From assembly GCF_026427595.1 (NCBI RefSeq), contig NZ_CP101527.1, forward strand, positions 1,931,001 to 1,995,000: a stretch of 64,000 nucleotides of DNA, read 5' to 3'. Shown piece after piece: positions 45,563 through 57,070 of this stretch. The notes beneath the pieces are model-generated. The model saw only the letters and a list, made by a program, of their open reading frames with translations, ran no database searches and was not told where the DNA came from. This DNA is from Alkalimarinus sediminis (GTDB taxonomy: Bacteria; Pseudomonadota; Gammaproteobacteria; Pseudomonadales; Oleiphilaceae). Within the stretch, counting starts at the first letter, position 1. Every line of letters starts with the position of its first letter. The translations under genes were made by a program, and so were the position numbers.

Positions 45563-47242
45563 TTAATCTTTGTTTTGCATCTGAGCTTTGATCAAATCAC
45601 CAATCGTTGTAGGACCGGCAGATTCAACCTGCTTCTCGCGAACTTCTTTCATCGCTACTTTCTCGTCATCTACGTCCTTAGACTTAACAGACAAGTTAAT
45701 AACGCGGTTCTTGCGATCTACGTGAATGATCTTAGCTTCAATCTTGTCGCCTTCGTTGATAACGTTACGAGCGTCTTCAACTTTATCACGGCTAATTTCA
45801 GAAGCCTTTAGCACTGCTTCAACTTCGTCAGTTAATGCAACAGTTGCTGCTTTAGCGTCAACAGAAGTAACAGTACCAGTAAGGATCGTACCCTTGTCGT
45901 TATCCTGAACAAACTCGGCAAATGGATCGCTATCCAACTGCTTAACACCTAGAGAGATACGCTCACGCTCTGGGTCAACAGATAAGATAACAGTCTCAAT
46001 CTCGTCGCCTTTCTTATAGCTACGAACTGCTTCTTCACCAGTTTCGTTCCAAGAGATATCAGACAAGTGAACCAAACCATCGATACCACCGTCTAGACCA
46101 ATGAAGATACCGAAGTCAGTAATTGACTTGATCTTACCAGAGATCTTATCACCCTTGTTGAAGTTACCTGAGAAATCTTCCCATGGGTTTGAATGGCACT
46201 GCTTGATACCTAGAGAGATACGACGACGCTCTTCATCAATATCAAGAACCATAACTTCAATTTCATCACCTACGTTAACAACCTTAGATGGGTGAATGTT
46301 CTTGTTAGTCCAATCCATTTCTGAAACGTGAACCAAACCTTCAACGCCTTCTTCAAGCTCTGCGAAGCAACCGTAGTCGGTTAAGTTAGTTACACGTGCA
46401 GTTACACGAGTGTTCTCTGGGTAACGTGCTTTGATTGCAACCCATGGATCTTCACCCAACTGCTTAAGACCTAATGATACGCGATTACGCTCGCGATCAA
46501 ACTTAAGTACTTTAACGTCGATTTCATCACCAACGTTTACGATTTCACTTGGGTGCTTAATACGCTTCCAAGCCATATCGGTAATGTGTAGAAGACCGTC
46601 AACACCACCTAGATCTACGAACGCACCGTAGTCTGTAAGGTTCTTAACGATACCCTTAATAGCCATACCTTCTGCAAGGTTTTCTAGCAACTGGTCACGC
46701 TCAGCGCTGTTTTCTGCTTCAAGAACAGAGCGACGAGATACAACAACGTTGTTGCGCTTCTGGTCTAGCTTGATAACTTTAAATTCAAGCTCTTTACCTT
46801 CCAAGTGCAGAGTGTCACGCACTGGACGAACATCAACCAAAGAACCAGGTAGGAACGCACGAATGCTCTTAACGTCGACAGTGAAACCGCCTTTAACCTT
46901 ACCGTTAATAACACCAGTAACCACTTCTTCTGCTTCAAACGCTTTCTCAAGCTCAGTCCAAGCTTCAGCACGTTTGGCTTTTTCACGAGAAAGTTTAGTT
47001 TCACCGAAACCGTCTTCGACTGCATCCAAGGCTACGTCAACTTCATCCCCAATGCTTAACTCTAGCTCACCAGCATCGTTAAAGAATTGAGAAACAGGTA
47101 TAACACCTTCGGATTTCAGTCCCGCAAAGACTGTTACCCAGTCGTTATCAATATCAACTACCGTGCCCTTAATAATAGAGCCTGGTTTCATATCGATTTC
47201 TTTTAAACTTTCTTCAAATAGATCCGCAAAGCTTTCGCTCAT
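45563..47242 (-). CDS. rpsA: 30S ribosomal protein S1
   Basis: 559 residues with six S1 (OB-fold) repeats. The last four show the RNA-binding pattern, e.g. '[20 protein letters not shown]', '[20 protein letters not shown]' and '[20 protein letters not shown]'. It binds mRNA leaders for translation start. Order cmk-rpsA-ihfB is conserved in the group. A terminator follows. Confidence 0.98.
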   Translation of the reverse strand: MSESFADLFEESLKEIDMKPGSIIKGTVVDIDNDWVTVFAGLKSEGVIPVSQFFNDAGELELSIGDEVDVALDAVEDGFGETKLSREKAKRAEAWTELEKAFEAEEVVTGVINGKVKGGFTVDVKSIRAFLPGSLVDVRPVRDTLHLEGKELEFKVIKLDQKRNNVVVSRRSVLEAENSAERDQLLENLAEGMAIKGIVKNLTDYGAFVDLGGVDGLLHITDMAWKRIKHPSEIVNVGDEIDVKVLKFDRERNRVSLGLKQLGEDPWVAIKARYPENTRVTARVTNLTDYGCFAELEEGVEGLVHVSEMDWTNKNIHPSKVVNVGDEIEVMVLDIDEERRRISLGIKQCHSNPWEDFSGNFNKGDKISGKIKSITDFGIFIGLDGGIDGLVHLSDISWNETGEEAVRSYKKGDEIETVILSVDPERERISLGVKQLDSDPFAEFVQDNDKGTILTGTVTSVDAKAATVALTDEVEAVLKASEISRDKVEDARNVINEGDKIEAKIIHVDRKNRVINLSVKSKDVDDEKVAMKEVREKQVESAGPTTIGDLIKAQMQNKD

Positions 47243-47379
47243 TATGAGTCCTATGCGATTAAACGCTAAATTCCGTATTACCAGCGAATACGGTCAGTTT
47301 TAATTTACTCAAAGCATCATTGCTGGCGATTACAGCCTTGAGTGATTGTAAAAAGGTTATTTCCTTTCGCTAGAGCGCT

Positions 47380-48069
47380 TCAACCAATTGATTCTTCAAC
47401 TAATTTCAACACCTGCGCGAGTACTTCTTCTATACCTAAGCCTGTTGTATCGAGCATGACTGCATCGTCTGCGGGCTTAAGCGGTGCCGTTGCACGCCCA
47501 GTATCTCGGGCATCACGCTCACGTATCTCGCTTAAAAGGGTCGCGATTTTAACATCTTCACCCTTGTCTTTCAACTGTCTATAACGCCGCTCCGCGCGCT
47601 CTTCGGCACTAGCGGTCATAAAGACTTTTATCGCGGCATCAGGGAAAACCACCGTCCCCATATCCCTTCCATCTGCTACAAGACCCGGAAATTGCTGAAA
47701 GTCACGCTGACGTTGTAGCAAAGCGGCTCTAACACTAGGTAGGGGCGCCACTTTTGAGGCATTATTGCCGCATGTTTCAGTGCGGATATCTCGAGTAACA
47801 TCATTGCCATTTAGCAAGACATTGACAGGTTCGCCATAGTCACCCGGCACGAACTCAACATCTAAAGACAAAGCAAGTTCGCTTAGCCTCTGTTCATCTT
47901 CCAATGCCACGCCTGCCGTTTCTGCGGCTAGTGCGGTTAATCGATAGAGCGCACCACTATCAAGCAACGTCCAGCCTAGCTTTTTGGCAACTAACTGAGT
48001 AATCGTACCTTTACCCGCGCCACTTGGGCCATCAATCGTTATCACTGGAGCCGACAAATTTTGCTTCAT
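47380..48069 (-). CDS. cmk: Cytidylate kinase
   Basis: 229 residues. P-loop 'GPSGAGKGT' near residue 16, NMP-binding '[13 protein letters not shown]' and LID '[13 protein letters not shown]'. Phosphorylates CMP and dCMP. It lies 137 bases upstream of rpsA. Confidence 0.97.
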   Translation of the reverse strand: MKQNLSAPVITIDGPSGAGKGTITQLVAKKLGWTLLDSGALYRLTALAAETAGVALEDEQRLSELALSLDVEFVPGDYGEPVNVLLNGNDVTRDIRTETCGNNASKVAPLPSVRAALLQRQRDFQQFPGLVADGRDMGTVVFPDAAIKVFMTASAEERAERRYRQLKDKGEDVKIATLLSEIRERDARDTGRATAPLKPADDAVMLDTTGLGIEEVLAQVLKLVEESIG

Positions 48070-48132
48070 TCTATTGCCTTATTAAAAGAATCCTACTTAA
48101 AGTGCATACCGAAACAATACTACCGTAGATAT

Positions 48133-48160
48133 TGTCATCCCCACGAAAGCGGGAATGACA
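48133..48160. repeat. Intergenic palindromic repeat (GTCATnCCC...GGGAATGAC type)
   Basis: TGTCATCCCCACGAAAGCGG followed by GAATGACA: imperfect inverted repeat with outer arms TGTCAT/ATGACA around GAAA. This 28-base palindrome type is common between genes in many proteobacteria. It lies between cmk and tyrA-aroA. Confidence 0.7.
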
Positions 48161-48188
48161 ACCGTCTCAGAATAAATTCTGGCTATAC

Positions 48189-50450
48189 TTATTCTACAGA
48201 TATCTGTATGCCAACCTGTTTCGCTAATGCTTCAAAATTCGGGAACGATGTTGCAACATTTGCGCAGTCGTTAATCGTTATCTCACCCTTAGCTCTGAGA
48301 GAGGCAACTGCGAAAGACATGGCGATACGGTGATCGCCATGGCTATCGACCACGCCACCACCAATCTCTGAGCCAATAATCTCGATACCATCAGGCGTTA
48401 CAACGGTATCAACGCCAACGGCTTTAAGACCATCTGCCATAACCTGTATACGATCACTCTCTTTAACTCGTAGCTCTTCGGCACCGGTTAATACTGTCTT
48501 TCCTTCAGCACACACCGCAGCAATAAACAGTACAGGGAACTCATCAATAGCCAATGGCACTTGATCTTCTGGGATATTAATACCCTTCAATGGACGATAG
48601 CTAACTGTTAGGTCTGCAACGGGCTCACCACCCACTACTGACTCATTTGACACCTCAATACTTCCACCCATAGCGCGTAGAATATTGATAATACCGACTC
48701 GAGTAGGGTTCATACCCACATGCTTTAACGTTAGGTGCGCCCCCGGAGTAATCGAGGCCGCCACTAGAAAAAATGCTGCAGATGAGATATCCGCTGGCAC
48801 ATCAATTTTAGTCGCTATTAACGAGCCTCCTCCAACTAATGATGCTTTAGCACCTTCTCGTTTAACCGGGTAACCAAAACCATTAAGCATTCTTTCGGTA
48901 TGGTCACGGGTTGGTGCAGGCTCGATAACAGAGGTTTCGCCATCTGCATACAGCCCCGCCAAAAGAAGACAAGACTTTACCTGCGCACTAGCCATAGGCA
49001 TATCATAATGCATACCTTTTAGCGCACAGTTACCCTTTATCTTCATAGGCGGACGCCCTTTCTCACCGGTTTCAATAATCGCGCCCATCTCTCTTAGCGG
49101 CGCAGCCACTCGCTCCATAGGACGCTTAGACAGTGACTCATCGCCAGTTAACTCGGTATCGAATGTCTGGCCCGCTAACAAGCCCGCAAACAACCGCATA
49201 GCCGTACCAGAGTTACCCAAATAGAGCGGTCCTGGAGGTTGCTTCAGACCATTAATGCCTACACCATATATCTTGACTCGTCCTTCGTCAGGGCCTTCTA
49301 TCACAACCCCCATATCTCTAAACGCCTGAAGAGTCGCTAGACTATCCTCGCCCTCCAAAAATCCTTCAACCTCTGTTACCCCATCAGCTAAAGAACCTAG
49401 CATTATTGATCGGTGCGACATTGATTTATCACCCGCCACGCGAATAGTTCCTTTTACTTCACCGCCGGGTTTCATTTTAAAAATAACATTTTTGGTATTC
49501 ATAGTGGTCGTGTACGCCTGTCCTGACAATATCTTACTGAAATGATCTCTCGCAGCCTTTGCACGGGTAAAAACCCCTAGCAGCGTTTTACTATCCTGGT
49601 TAGCTATAGCGTCTCTTAATGCCGCTAAATCGTCTGCAAAATGATCTAGTACTTTTAATGTGGACTCGCTATTTGAAAGAAAAATATCGCTCCACATCAC
49701 CGGATCACTAGCGGCAATCCGCGTAAAGTCTCTAAAGCCGCCCGCGGCATATTTAAATATTTCCTTGCTGTCCCCCTCACCCGCAAGGGTATCAACCAGG
49801 GAAAACGCTATTAAGTGAGGCAGGTGGCTAGTTGCTGCCAACACGTCATCATGGTGGGCTACCCCCATCTCCAACACTGTAGCCCCACAACGAGCCCACA
49901 AAGAAGAAACCAACGCTACCGCCTCGGGGGTTCGATCTGACAAAGGGGTTAAAATAACTTTATGGTTTAGAAATAGTGTCGAATTAGCAGCTTCGACACC
50001 ACTTTTCTCTGAGCCTGCTATAGGATGACCCGGCACAACTATGGGCCGGTGTTCATTGGCCACATCATTAAACGCATGCTCAACTGCCTTAACAAAACAC
50101 CCTTTTACGCTGCCAACATCCGTTAATATCGCACCCGCTTTAAAATCAGCTTTAACTTTAGCAAGCACATCATCAACAGCTCTAACAGGTACAGCTAACA
50201 CAACAACATCTGCACCTTCAACTGCCTGTTTAAGGGTGTGGGCCTCCTCATCGATTACACCAAGACTCAACCCTAGTTTTAGCTCCTCTGGCCGTCGATC
50301 AAAGCCAACAACACGGCGAGCAACACCATTCTCTTTTAATGCCTTTGCAAACGAACCACCAATCAACCCCAAGCCTATAATAGCGACCGTATCAACAATA
50401 ACGGCACCAACACCCTCAGCCGAACTGTGCTCTATATTAGAATTAGACAC
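48189..50450 (-). CDS. tyrA-aroA: Fused prephenate dehydrogenase / EPSP synthase (TyrA-AroA)
   Basis: 753 residues. Residues 1-~310 are a TyrA prephenate dehydrogenase: NAD site 'IGLGLIGGSFAKALKE', then 'GHPIAGSEKSGV'. Residues ~325-753 are EPSP synthase: 'GDKSMSHRSIMLGSLADG', 'LYLGNSGTAMRLFAG' and 'RVKESDRIQVM'. The fusion is known from Pseudomonas. It carries out the step to 4-hydroxyphenylpyruvate and the sixth shikimate step. Start is GTG one base after the hisC stop (minus-strand order). Confidence 0.96.
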   Translation of the reverse strand: MSNSNIEHSSAEGVGAVIVDTVAIIGLGLIGGSFAKALKENGVARRVVGFDRRPEELKLGLSLGVIDEEAHTLKQAVEGADVVVLAVPVRAVDDVLAKVKADFKAGAILTDVGSVKGCFVKAVEHAFNDVANEHRPIVVPGHPIAGSEKSGVEAANSTLFLNHKVILTPLSDRTPEAVALVSSLWARCGATVLEMGVAHHDDVLAATSHLPHLIAFSLVDTLAGEGDSKEIFKYAAGGFRDFTRIAASDPVMWSDIFLSNSESTLKVLDHFADDLAALRDAIANQDSKTLLGVFTRAKAARDHFSKILSGQAYTTTMNTKNVIFKMKPGGEVKGTIRVAGDKSMSHRSIMLGSLADGVTEVEGFLEGEDSLATLQAFRDMGVVIEGPDEGRVKIYGVGINGLKQPPGPLYLGNSGTAMRLFAGLLAGQTFDTELTGDESLSKRPMERVAAPLREMGAIIETGEKGRPPMKIKGNCALKGMHYDMPMASAQVKSCLLLAGLYADGETSVIEPAPTRDHTERMLNGFGYPVKREGAKASLVGGGSLIATKIDVPADISSAAFFLVAASITPGAHLTLKHVGMNPTRVGIINILRAMGGSIEVSNESVVGGEPVADLTVSYRPLKGINIPEDQVPLAIDEFPVLFIAAVCAEGKTVLTGAEELRVKESDRIQVMADGLKAVGVDTVVTPDGIEIIGSEIGGGVVDSHGDHRIAMSFAVASLRAKGEITINDCANVATSFPNFEALAKQVGIQISVE

Positions 50451-50451
50451 T

Positions 50452-51561
50452 TTATTTACCTAACACTTCAGCTAGCGCTTTTAGAAATCGGGCATTTTCT
50501 TCTGGTAGACCAATCGACACCCTTAAATGCTGTGTCATCCCATAGTTTGCTACCGGACGCACAATCACCCCTTGCGCTAATAAGGATTGATACACTGCAA
50601 TGGCATCTCGACCGGTATCAAATGTAACGAAATTACCAACCGATGGGATATAGTCTACCCCCATCCTTTCAAAGCCTGACGTTAGCGCCTGCATCCCGTC
50701 AAGATTAGTCTTTCGAGATAGCTCTAGATACTCATCATCAGCCAACACAGCAGTAGCAGCCTCAAGTGCGAAAGTATCTACATTAAAAGGCTGTCTAACC
50801 CGATTTAACAAATCAGCAACATCTGGGTGCGAAAGCGCATAACCAACACGTAGCGACGCCAACCCCCAAGCTTTAGAGAACGTTCTGGTGACAATTAAGT
50901 TTGGGTAGCTCGTCAAAAGCGAGACACCATCGGGAAAGTCTTGATGACTGCCACCGATATACTCACAATAAGCCTCATCCAACACCACAATCACACGTTG
51001 AGGCACTGCATCTAAAAATCGGATTAGATCGCTTTTTGATACATAGGTACCCGTTGGGTTGTTCGGGTTGGCGATAAACACCAACTTGGTTCTATCATTA
51101 ATAGCCTCTGCCATGGCGACCAGGTCATGCCCCCAATCAACGGCAGGTACTTCAACGGCCTTTGCGCCAATAGACTGTGTTACCAAAGGATAAACAGCAA
51201 ACGCATATTGTGAAAATACGATTTCTGACTGTTTATCAGCAAACACTCGAGCAATTATCTCTAACAGGTCATTCGAGCCATTGCCTAAAGTAACCTGATC
51301 GATCTGAGTATTATAACGTTCACACAATGCTGTTTTTAGTTTAAAGCCACCGCCGTCCGGGTAGCGGCATAGCTCCTGAAATGCCAACTCGATAGCATTG
51401 AGCGCTTTAGGGCTTGGCCCTAAGGGATTTTCATTACTGGCCAATTTAACGATATTTGTAATGCCAAGCTCTCTTTCAAGCTCTTCAATGGGCTTTCCTG
51501 GCTGATAAGGGTGCAAGCCTTGCACCCCTTCTGTTGCCAACGAGAATAGATCACACCCCAT
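50452..51561 (-). CDS. hisC: Histidinol-phosphate aminotransferase
   Basis: 369 residues, PLP fold type I. 'NENPLGPS', 'NPNNPTGTYV', 'DEAYCEY' and PLP Lys in 'TFSKAWGLASLRVGYAL'. In this operon place (HisC2 of Pseudomonas) it may also serve aromatic amino acid transamination. It overlaps neither neighbour; 68 bases after pheA. Confidence 0.95.
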   Translation of the reverse strand: MGCDLFSLATEGVQGLHPYQPGKPIEELERELGITNIVKLASNENPLGPSPKALNAIELAFQELCRYPDGGGFKLKTALCERYNTQIDQVTLGNGSNDLLEIIARVFADKQSEIVFSQYAFAVYPLVTQSIGAKAVEVPAVDWGHDLVAMAEAINDRTKLVFIANPNNPTGTYVSKSDLIRFLDAVPQRVIVVLDEAYCEYIGGSHQDFPDGVSLLTSYPNLIVTRTFSKAWGLASLRVGYALSHPDVADLLNRVRQPFNVDTFALEAATAVLADDEYLELSRKTNLDGMQALTSGFERMGVDYIPSVGNFVTFDTGRDAIAVYQSLLAQGVIVRPVANYGMTQHLRVSIGLPEENARFLKALAEVLGK

Positions 51562-51629
51562 TACCCTGCCTCACTCTAACCTTGCTCAAATACGATAAAT
51601 ATAACACGCCACACTCACACGAAACGACG

Positions 51630-52727
51630 CTACAAAACACCCACAGGGTAAGATCCTAAATGCTTGATCTCTACTGCTTCTTTTGAAATTTCTTTAATCA
51701 CGGCCTGGACGTTTTCATCTGTGTAGTGCCCTTCAAAATCAATATAGAAAACGTAGGCCCATGTGTCGGATGTTGATGGACGCGTCTCAATGCGCGTTAG
51801 GCTGATGCCATGCTTATGGAACGGCTCAAGTAAGTGATAGAGCGCCCCTGGGCAGTTCTTCATCGAAACAAGAATCGAGGTCTTATCATCGCCACTCGGT
51901 GGCACATCTTCTCGACCTACGATTAAAAACCGAGTGGTATTATCAGGTTGGTCTTCAATGTTCTTGGCAATATTAACCAAGCCATAAAGTTCTGCCGCCA
52001 TATCACCCGCAATAGCCGCAGAGTTCGGTTCTGCCTTGACTCTTCGAGCAGCTTCAGCATTGCTACTAACGGCAACCCTTTCTACCTTCCCCCAGTTTGA
52101 ATCAAGCCAACGTCGGCACTGCGCTAATGACTGTTGATGCGAGTATATTTTCTCGACTTTACTGAGGTCGGTATCACCAGCCGCTAATAGATGATGATGG
52201 ATACGAAGCTTTACCTCTCCGCAAATTCTTAGCGGTGAAGAGACAAACATATCCAACGTATGGTTAATCATGCCCTCGGTTGAGTTTTCAACTGGCACTA
52301 CACCATAATGAGACTCTCTCGCTTCTACATCACGAAAAACCTCATCAATAGCCATTTGAGGAACACTAATCACAGAGTGCCCAAAGTGTTTAAGTGCGGC
52401 AGCCTGTGTAAATGTGCCCTGCGGGCCTAAATACGCAATATGCATCGGCTTTTCTAATGCCAAACAGGCTGACATAATCTCCCTAAACAGACGAGCCATC
52501 TCTTCGTCACCTAAAGGACCTTGATTTCGCTCCATAACATTGCGTAATACCTGAGCTTCTCGTTCGGGTCGATAGAAGATGGCATCATCACTCTTCTTGG
52601 CTCTAAGTTTTACATCAGCGACATCTTTAGCACATTGCGCTCGCTGATTTATAAGGGTCTGAATTTGCTGATCGATGCTATCAATCCGATCTCTTATTTC
52701 GCCAAGTGCTTTGCTTTCATCACTCAT
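51630..52727 (-). CDS. pheA: Chorismate mutase / prephenate dehydratase (P-protein)
   Basis: 365 residues. N-terminal chorismate mutase helices (1-~90; 'RDRIDSIDQQIQTLINQRA'), prephenate dehydratase 'YLGPQGTFTQAAA' and 'VPVENSTEGM', then a C-terminal ACT domain with 'NCPGALYHLLEPF' and 'LTRIETRPS' for Phe feedback. No leader peptide attenuator is visible since it follows serC by two bases. Confidence 0.97.
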   Translation of the reverse strand: MSDESKALGEIRDRIDSIDQQIQTLINQRAQCAKDVADVKLRAKKSDDAIFYRPEREAQVLRNVMERNQGPLGDEEMARLFREIMSACLALEKPMHIAYLGPQGTFTQAAALKHFGHSVISVPQMAIDEVFRDVEARESHYGVVPVENSTEGMINHTLDMFVSSPLRICGEVKLRIHHHLLAAGDTDLSKVEKIYSHQQSLAQCRRWLDSNWGKVERVAVSSNAEAARRVKAEPNSAAIAGDMAAELYGLVNIAKNIEDQPDNTTRFLIVGREDVPPSGDDKTSILVSMKNCPGALYHLLEPFHKHGISLTRIETRPSTSDTWAYVFYIDFEGHYTDENVQAVIKEISKEAVEIKHLGSYPVGVL

Positions 52728-52729
52728 GA

Positions 52730-53809
52730 CTAACCATTATCTCTTTCAAATACACTCATAAATTCTACCAGAGCATCAACCGCTGCCTCTGGTACCGCAT
52801 TGTAAATACTGGCACGCATTCCACCCGCCGTTCGGTGACCTGCAAGGTTCAATAACCCACTCTCTTCTGCCTGAGACACAAAGAGTGAATTTAATCTATC
52901 ATCTGACAAAGTGAAAGGAACATTCATCAGTGAGCGGCTATTTACGGCTACCGTGTTGCTATAAAAGTCACTCGAGTCGATCGCATTATATAACTTTGCG
53001 GCCTTGCGGCGATTAACCAACTCCATCGCGGCAACCCCACCCTGAGCCTTAACCCATTTAAACACTAACCCCGATAAATACCAGGCCAAAGTAGGCGGAG
53101 TGTTATACATGGAGTGGTTGTCTGCCACCACTTTATAGCTCATACAAGTGGGAATATCCTGTCTAGCTTTACCTAATAGCTCTTTTTTAACAATAACAAT
53201 CGCCAAGCCCGCAGGGCCAATATTTTTTTGAGCACCTGCATAGATAACACCAAACCGAGTCACATCTATCGGCCCAGAGAGGATAACAGATGACATATCC
53301 GCAACTAACGGCACATCACTTTCCGGTACCCACTCAAACGCTACACCATTAATCGTTTCATTAGGGGTATAGTGTAAATAAGCTGCCTTATCAGAGCAGC
53401 GCCATATCTTCTGTTCCGGCACTTCGGTAAATTGGTTCTGTTCAGCAGTCACAACAACATTTACATCTGCATAACGGGCCGCCTCTTTTATTGCTTTTTG
53501 AGACCACAACCCCGTATCAACATAATCTACCCGCTCACCCATCGCAGACAAATTAAGTGGGAGCGATGCAAATTGTGCTGATGCTCCACCATGCACAAAT
53601 AAAACCGCGTATTCATCTCCAATATCAAGCAAGTCGCGGAAGTCTTGTTCAGCCTCCGCTGCAATCGAGACAAATTCGGGGCTTCGGTGACTCATTTCCA
53701 TGACCGACAAACCACGACCATTCCAGTCAAGCAACTGCTCTTGAGCTTCTGCCAGCACCTGGGTTGGCAGCGCGGCAGGCCCCGCACAGAAATTAAACAC
53801 CCTAGACAT
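52730..53809 (-). CDS. serC: Phosphoserine aminotransferase
   Basis: 359 residues. 'MSRVFNFCAGPAALP' start, 'MSHRSPEF', PLP Lys in 'YAGAQKNIGPAG', and 'MYNTPPT'. Makes phosphoserine (serine and also PLP synthesis). Position gyrA-serC-pheA is as in Pseudomonas; 141 bases after gyrA. Confidence 0.97.
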   Translation of the reverse strand: MSRVFNFCAGPAALPTQVLAEAQEQLLDWNGRGLSVMEMSHRSPEFVSIAAEAEQDFRDLLDIGDEYAVLFVHGGASAQFASLPLNLSAMGERVDYVDTGLWSQKAIKEAARYADVNVVVTAEQNQFTEVPEQKIWRCSDKAAYLHYTPNETINGVAFEWVPESDVPLVADMSSVILSGPIDVTRFGVIYAGAQKNIGPAGLAIVIVKKELLGKARQDIPTCMSYKVVADNHSMYNTPPTLAWYLSGLVFKWVKAQGGVAAMELVNRRKAAKLYNAIDSSDFYSNTVAVNSRSLMNVPFTLSDDRLNSLFVSQAEESGLLNLAGHRTAGGMRASIYNAVPEAAVDALVEFMSVFERDNG

Positions 53810-53950
53810 TAGTCAGCAGACCTTGGTTAAACCGTACAAAATAACGCACTATTAATGAAACACTCATAAAACAAAGCCTCAGAGTTATAACTCATAAACG
53901 AATTACAACATCTAAGGCTGTTACGCTAACAGATACCATTAAAAATAAAA

Positions 53951-56584
53951 TTACTCTTCAGGTGCGTCCGTCGCCTCTGCAGCACCACCTTCTGAGCTTG
54001 CTACATTAGTGTTTTCAACATCAGTGCCATCTTCTTCAAACTCTTCTTCAGGTTCTGGCTCATCGATTCGCTCTACCCCAACCAGCAACTCATTCTCTTG
54101 AGATAGCTTGATTAAGCGAACCCCTTGAGTGTTTCGGCTTACGATAGAGACTTCTTCAGTTCTACTTCTAACGAGTGTTCCCTTATCACTAATCAGCATC
54201 ATCTCATCGCCATCGAACACCTGAACCGCTGAGACTAACTTACCGTTTCGCTCAGAGCACTGCATTGCTATAACACCCTGACCACCACGACCATATACTG
54301 GGAACTCATCGATACGAGTACGCTTACCATAACCATACTCACTGGCAAGCAGCATCATGCTATCTTCCTGAGGGATGATAAGAGAGACCACATTGTGGCC
54401 TTCTGGAAGCTTGATACCGCGAACACCGCGTGCGGTTCGACCCATGGCTCTTACGTCATTCTCGTTGAATCGAATAGCCTTACCTGCACTACTCATTAGC
54501 ATGACGTCTTTACTACCGTCGGTAAGCTCTGCACCAATCAGCGTATCACCTTCATCCAAACCCAGTGCAATCAAACCAGAAGTTCGCGGGCGAGCAAAGT
54601 TTTCTAATGGCGTTTTCTTAACCGTTCCGCCTGCAGTAGCCATAAAGATAAAGTGATCATCTTTATACTCCTGAATAGGCAAGAATGTGGTAACACGCTC
54701 ACCTTCATCTAACGGCAAAATATTAACCATTGGCCGGCCACGAGCTGTTCTGCTAGCCTGAGGAATTTCAAACACTCTCAACCAATATACCTTGCCTTTA
54801 TTGGTAAAACATAAGATTGTGTCATGAGAGTTTGCCACTAGCAGCTTTTCTATAAAGTCTTCATCTTTCATTGCGGTAGAAGACTTACCTCGACCACCAC
54901 GACGCTGAGCTTGATAGGCTTCTACTGGTTGAGTTTTGGCATAACCACCGTGAGAAATCGTAACAACAAGGTCTTCTTCGTTGATCAGGTCTGCAACCGT
55001 AAGATCACGTTTTGACATAGTGATCTCTGTGCGGCGCTCATCACCAAACTCTTCTTTAACCGCTGCAAGCTCTTCGCGAATAACCGCAAGAAGCTTTTCT
55101 GGATCGCTTAAAATCGCTAAAAACTCTGCGATTTTTTCAAGTATTTCTCGATACTCTTCAAGTAGCTTCTCAGTCTCTAAGCCCGTTAGGCGATGCAAGC
55201 GCATGTTTAATATTTCTTGCGCCTGTACAGGAGACAAATAGTACTTATTATCTCGAAGTCCATACTGAGGCTCTAAGTCATCTGGTCGACATGCATCTTC
55301 GCCTGCGCGCTCAAGCATCGCAAGAACATTACCCGGCTCCCAAGCCGACTCTAGTAAACGCTCTTTCGCAATTGCAGCACTAGGAGACGCCTTAATCATT
55401 TCGATAACTGGGTCTATGTTAGATAATGCGACAACTAAACCTTCAAGTATGTGGCCTCGCTCTCTGGCTTTACGCAATTCAAAGACAGTGCGTCGAGTCA
55501 CTACTTCTCGGCGGTGCTTGATAAAAGCAGCCAATACTTCTTTAAGGTTGAGTGTTTTTGGCTCGCCATCTATTAGGGCGACCATATTAATGCCGAATAC
55601 GTTTTCAAGCTGAGTCTGGGCATACAGGTTATTCATAATTACATCTGGCATCTCACCACGACGTAATTCGATAACAATACGCATACCTTCTTTGTTGGAC
55701 TCATCCCGAAGCTCGGTAATCCCTTCTATTTTCTTCTCTTTAACCAGGTCAGCAATCTTCTCGATCAGCTTAGCTTTGTTGACCTGATAAGGAATCTCAG
55801 TGATGACAAGGGTATCTTTACCATTCTTGGCGTTAGACTCTACTTCGTATCGTCCTCGCAGATATATACGTCCACGCCCGGTACGATAGGCTTCGATGAT
55901 ACCGGCTTTACCGTTTATAATGGCGGCTGTCGGGAAGTCTGGCCCTGGTATATACTCCATCAAATCATCAACCGTCATGTCAGGGTTATCTAATAACGCC
56001 AAACATCCATCGGTAATTTCATGTAGGTTATGAGGAGGTATGTTGGTAGCCATACCTACTGCAATACCAGACGAACCATTCACTAATAAGTTAGGTACAC
56101 GAGTCGGTAAAACTTCAGGAATTTGCTCTGTGCCATCGTAGTTAGGTACAAAGTCTACCGTCTCTTTTTCTAAGTCAGCCAATAATGAATGAGCAAGTTT
56201 TTCCATACGGATTTCGGTATAACGCATGGCTGCTGCGCTATCACCATCAACCGAACCAAAGTTCCCTTGACCATCAATCAACGTATATCTGAGCGAGAAC
56301 GGCTGGGCCATCCTTACGATTGTGTCATATACCGCCGAGTCACCATGTGGGTGATACTTACCGATAACATCACCAACAATACGGGCTGATTTTTTATAGG
56401 GCTTATTCCAATCGTTATTTAACTCGCTCATCGCGAACAACACTCGTCGATGCACAGGCTTTAACCCATCCCGCACATCCGGTAATGCTCGCCCGATAAT
56501 AACGCTCATCGCATAATCGAGATAAGACTGTTTCAGTTCGTCTTCGATATTAACGGGTAAAATTTCTTTTGCCAGCTCACCCAT
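53951..56584 (-). CDS. gyrA: DNA gyrase subunit A
   Basis: 877 residues. Active-site Tyr in '[16 protein letters not shown]', quinolone region '[17 protein letters not shown]' with the wild-type Ser and Asp found in susceptible E. coli, GyrA-box 'QRRGGRGK', six beta-pinwheel blades and an acidic tail ('[10 protein letters not shown]'). It is the lead gene of this block. Confidence 0.98.
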   Translation of the reverse strand: MGELAKEILPVNIEDELKQSYLDYAMSVIIGRALPDVRDGLKPVHRRVLFAMSELNNDWNKPYKKSARIVGDVIGKYHPHGDSAVYDTIVRMAQPFSLRYTLIDGQGNFGSVDGDSAAAMRYTEIRMEKLAHSLLADLEKETVDFVPNYDGTEQIPEVLPTRVPNLLVNGSSGIAVGMATNIPPHNLHEITDGCLALLDNPDMTVDDLMEYIPGPDFPTAAIINGKAGIIEAYRTGRGRIYLRGRYEVESNAKNGKDTLVITEIPYQVNKAKLIEKIADLVKEKKIEGITELRDESNKEGMRIVIELRRGEMPDVIMNNLYAQTQLENVFGINMVALIDGEPKTLNLKEVLAAFIKHRREVVTRRTVFELRKARERGHILEGLVVALSNIDPVIEMIKASPSAAIAKERLLESAWEPGNVLAMLERAGEDACRPDDLEPQYGLRDNKYYLSPVQAQEILNMRLHRLTGLETEKLLEEYREILEKIAEFLAILSDPEKLLAVIREELAAVKEEFGDERRTEITMSKRDLTVADLINEEDLVVTISHGGYAKTQPVEAYQAQRRGGRGKSSTAMKDEDFIEKLLVANSHDTILCFTNKGKVYWLRVFEIPQASRTARGRPMVNILPLDEGERVTTFLPIQEYKDDHFIFMATAGGTVKKTPLENFARPRTSGLIALGLDEGDTLIGAELTDGSKDVMLMSSAGKAIRFNENDVRAMGRTARGVRGIKLPEGHNVVSLIIPQEDSMMLLASEYGYGKRTRIDEFPVYGRGGQGVIAMQCSERNGKLVSAVQVFDGDEMMLISDKGTLVRSRTEEVSIVSRNTQGVRLIKLSQENELLVGVERIDEPEPEEEFEEDGTDVENTNVASSEGGAAEATDAPEE

Positions 56585-57070
56585 AAAGCTAAAATTCCTA
56601 TAATTCAGAAGTCTTTGGGCGGTTTATGCCACTCTTATCTGTATACAGAGCAATCACAAACCCCTTTTTAGTTGTTATATATTCCTGAGATGCCCTTTAC
56701 CGCTGCACCTCTTTATATCTAGGCTTATTATCTAGGTTTATTATCCAAGTTTATCACCTGGCTTTTTACCTAACCTATTTATACGTCAAAAACGCCGCTA
56801 GTACTCATTTACACGACTGGTTAAGCACCTAATTTAGATACTTTATTAACACTGAACCCCCAGCACTAAATTTACCAAATCGCGCCTCCATAGGCTATCT
56901 GCTCGTTTACTGAAGCGTAAAAATCTAACCAATGGTATACAAACCCCAAATCATAACATACTTCATAGGGGTTGCGCGTCACAAAAGACGTGTTTTTCCT
57001 TGCTCATCAACTATCTCCATCTAAGCTTATAAGAAATACTAAATGTATAAACCGCACCCAGACAATACTT
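56585..57070. other. gyrA / GGDEF divergent intergenic region
   Basis: AT-rich, no gene seen. It contains a 13-base-period repeat (listed separately) and the two divergent promoters, which I could not place with confidence. Confidence 0.6.
56716..56767 (+). repeat. 13-bp imperfect tandem repeat
   Basis: Units TATCTAGGCTTAT (56716-56728), TATCTAGGTTTAT (56729-56741), TATCCAAGTTTAT (56742-56754) and a diverged fourth, CACCTGGCTTTTT, to 56767. It lies ~130 bases upstream of gyrA on the far side of its start. Confidence 0.7.

Noticed and set aside
46749-47090. Open frame of 113 codons opposite rpsA
   Set aside because: It is the antisense shadow of a conserved gene, with Ser/Thr/Leu-rich shadow composition and no ribosome site.
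53951-56584. Quinolone-resistance change in GyrA
   Set aside because: The Ser and Asp of the resistance region are the wild-type residues.
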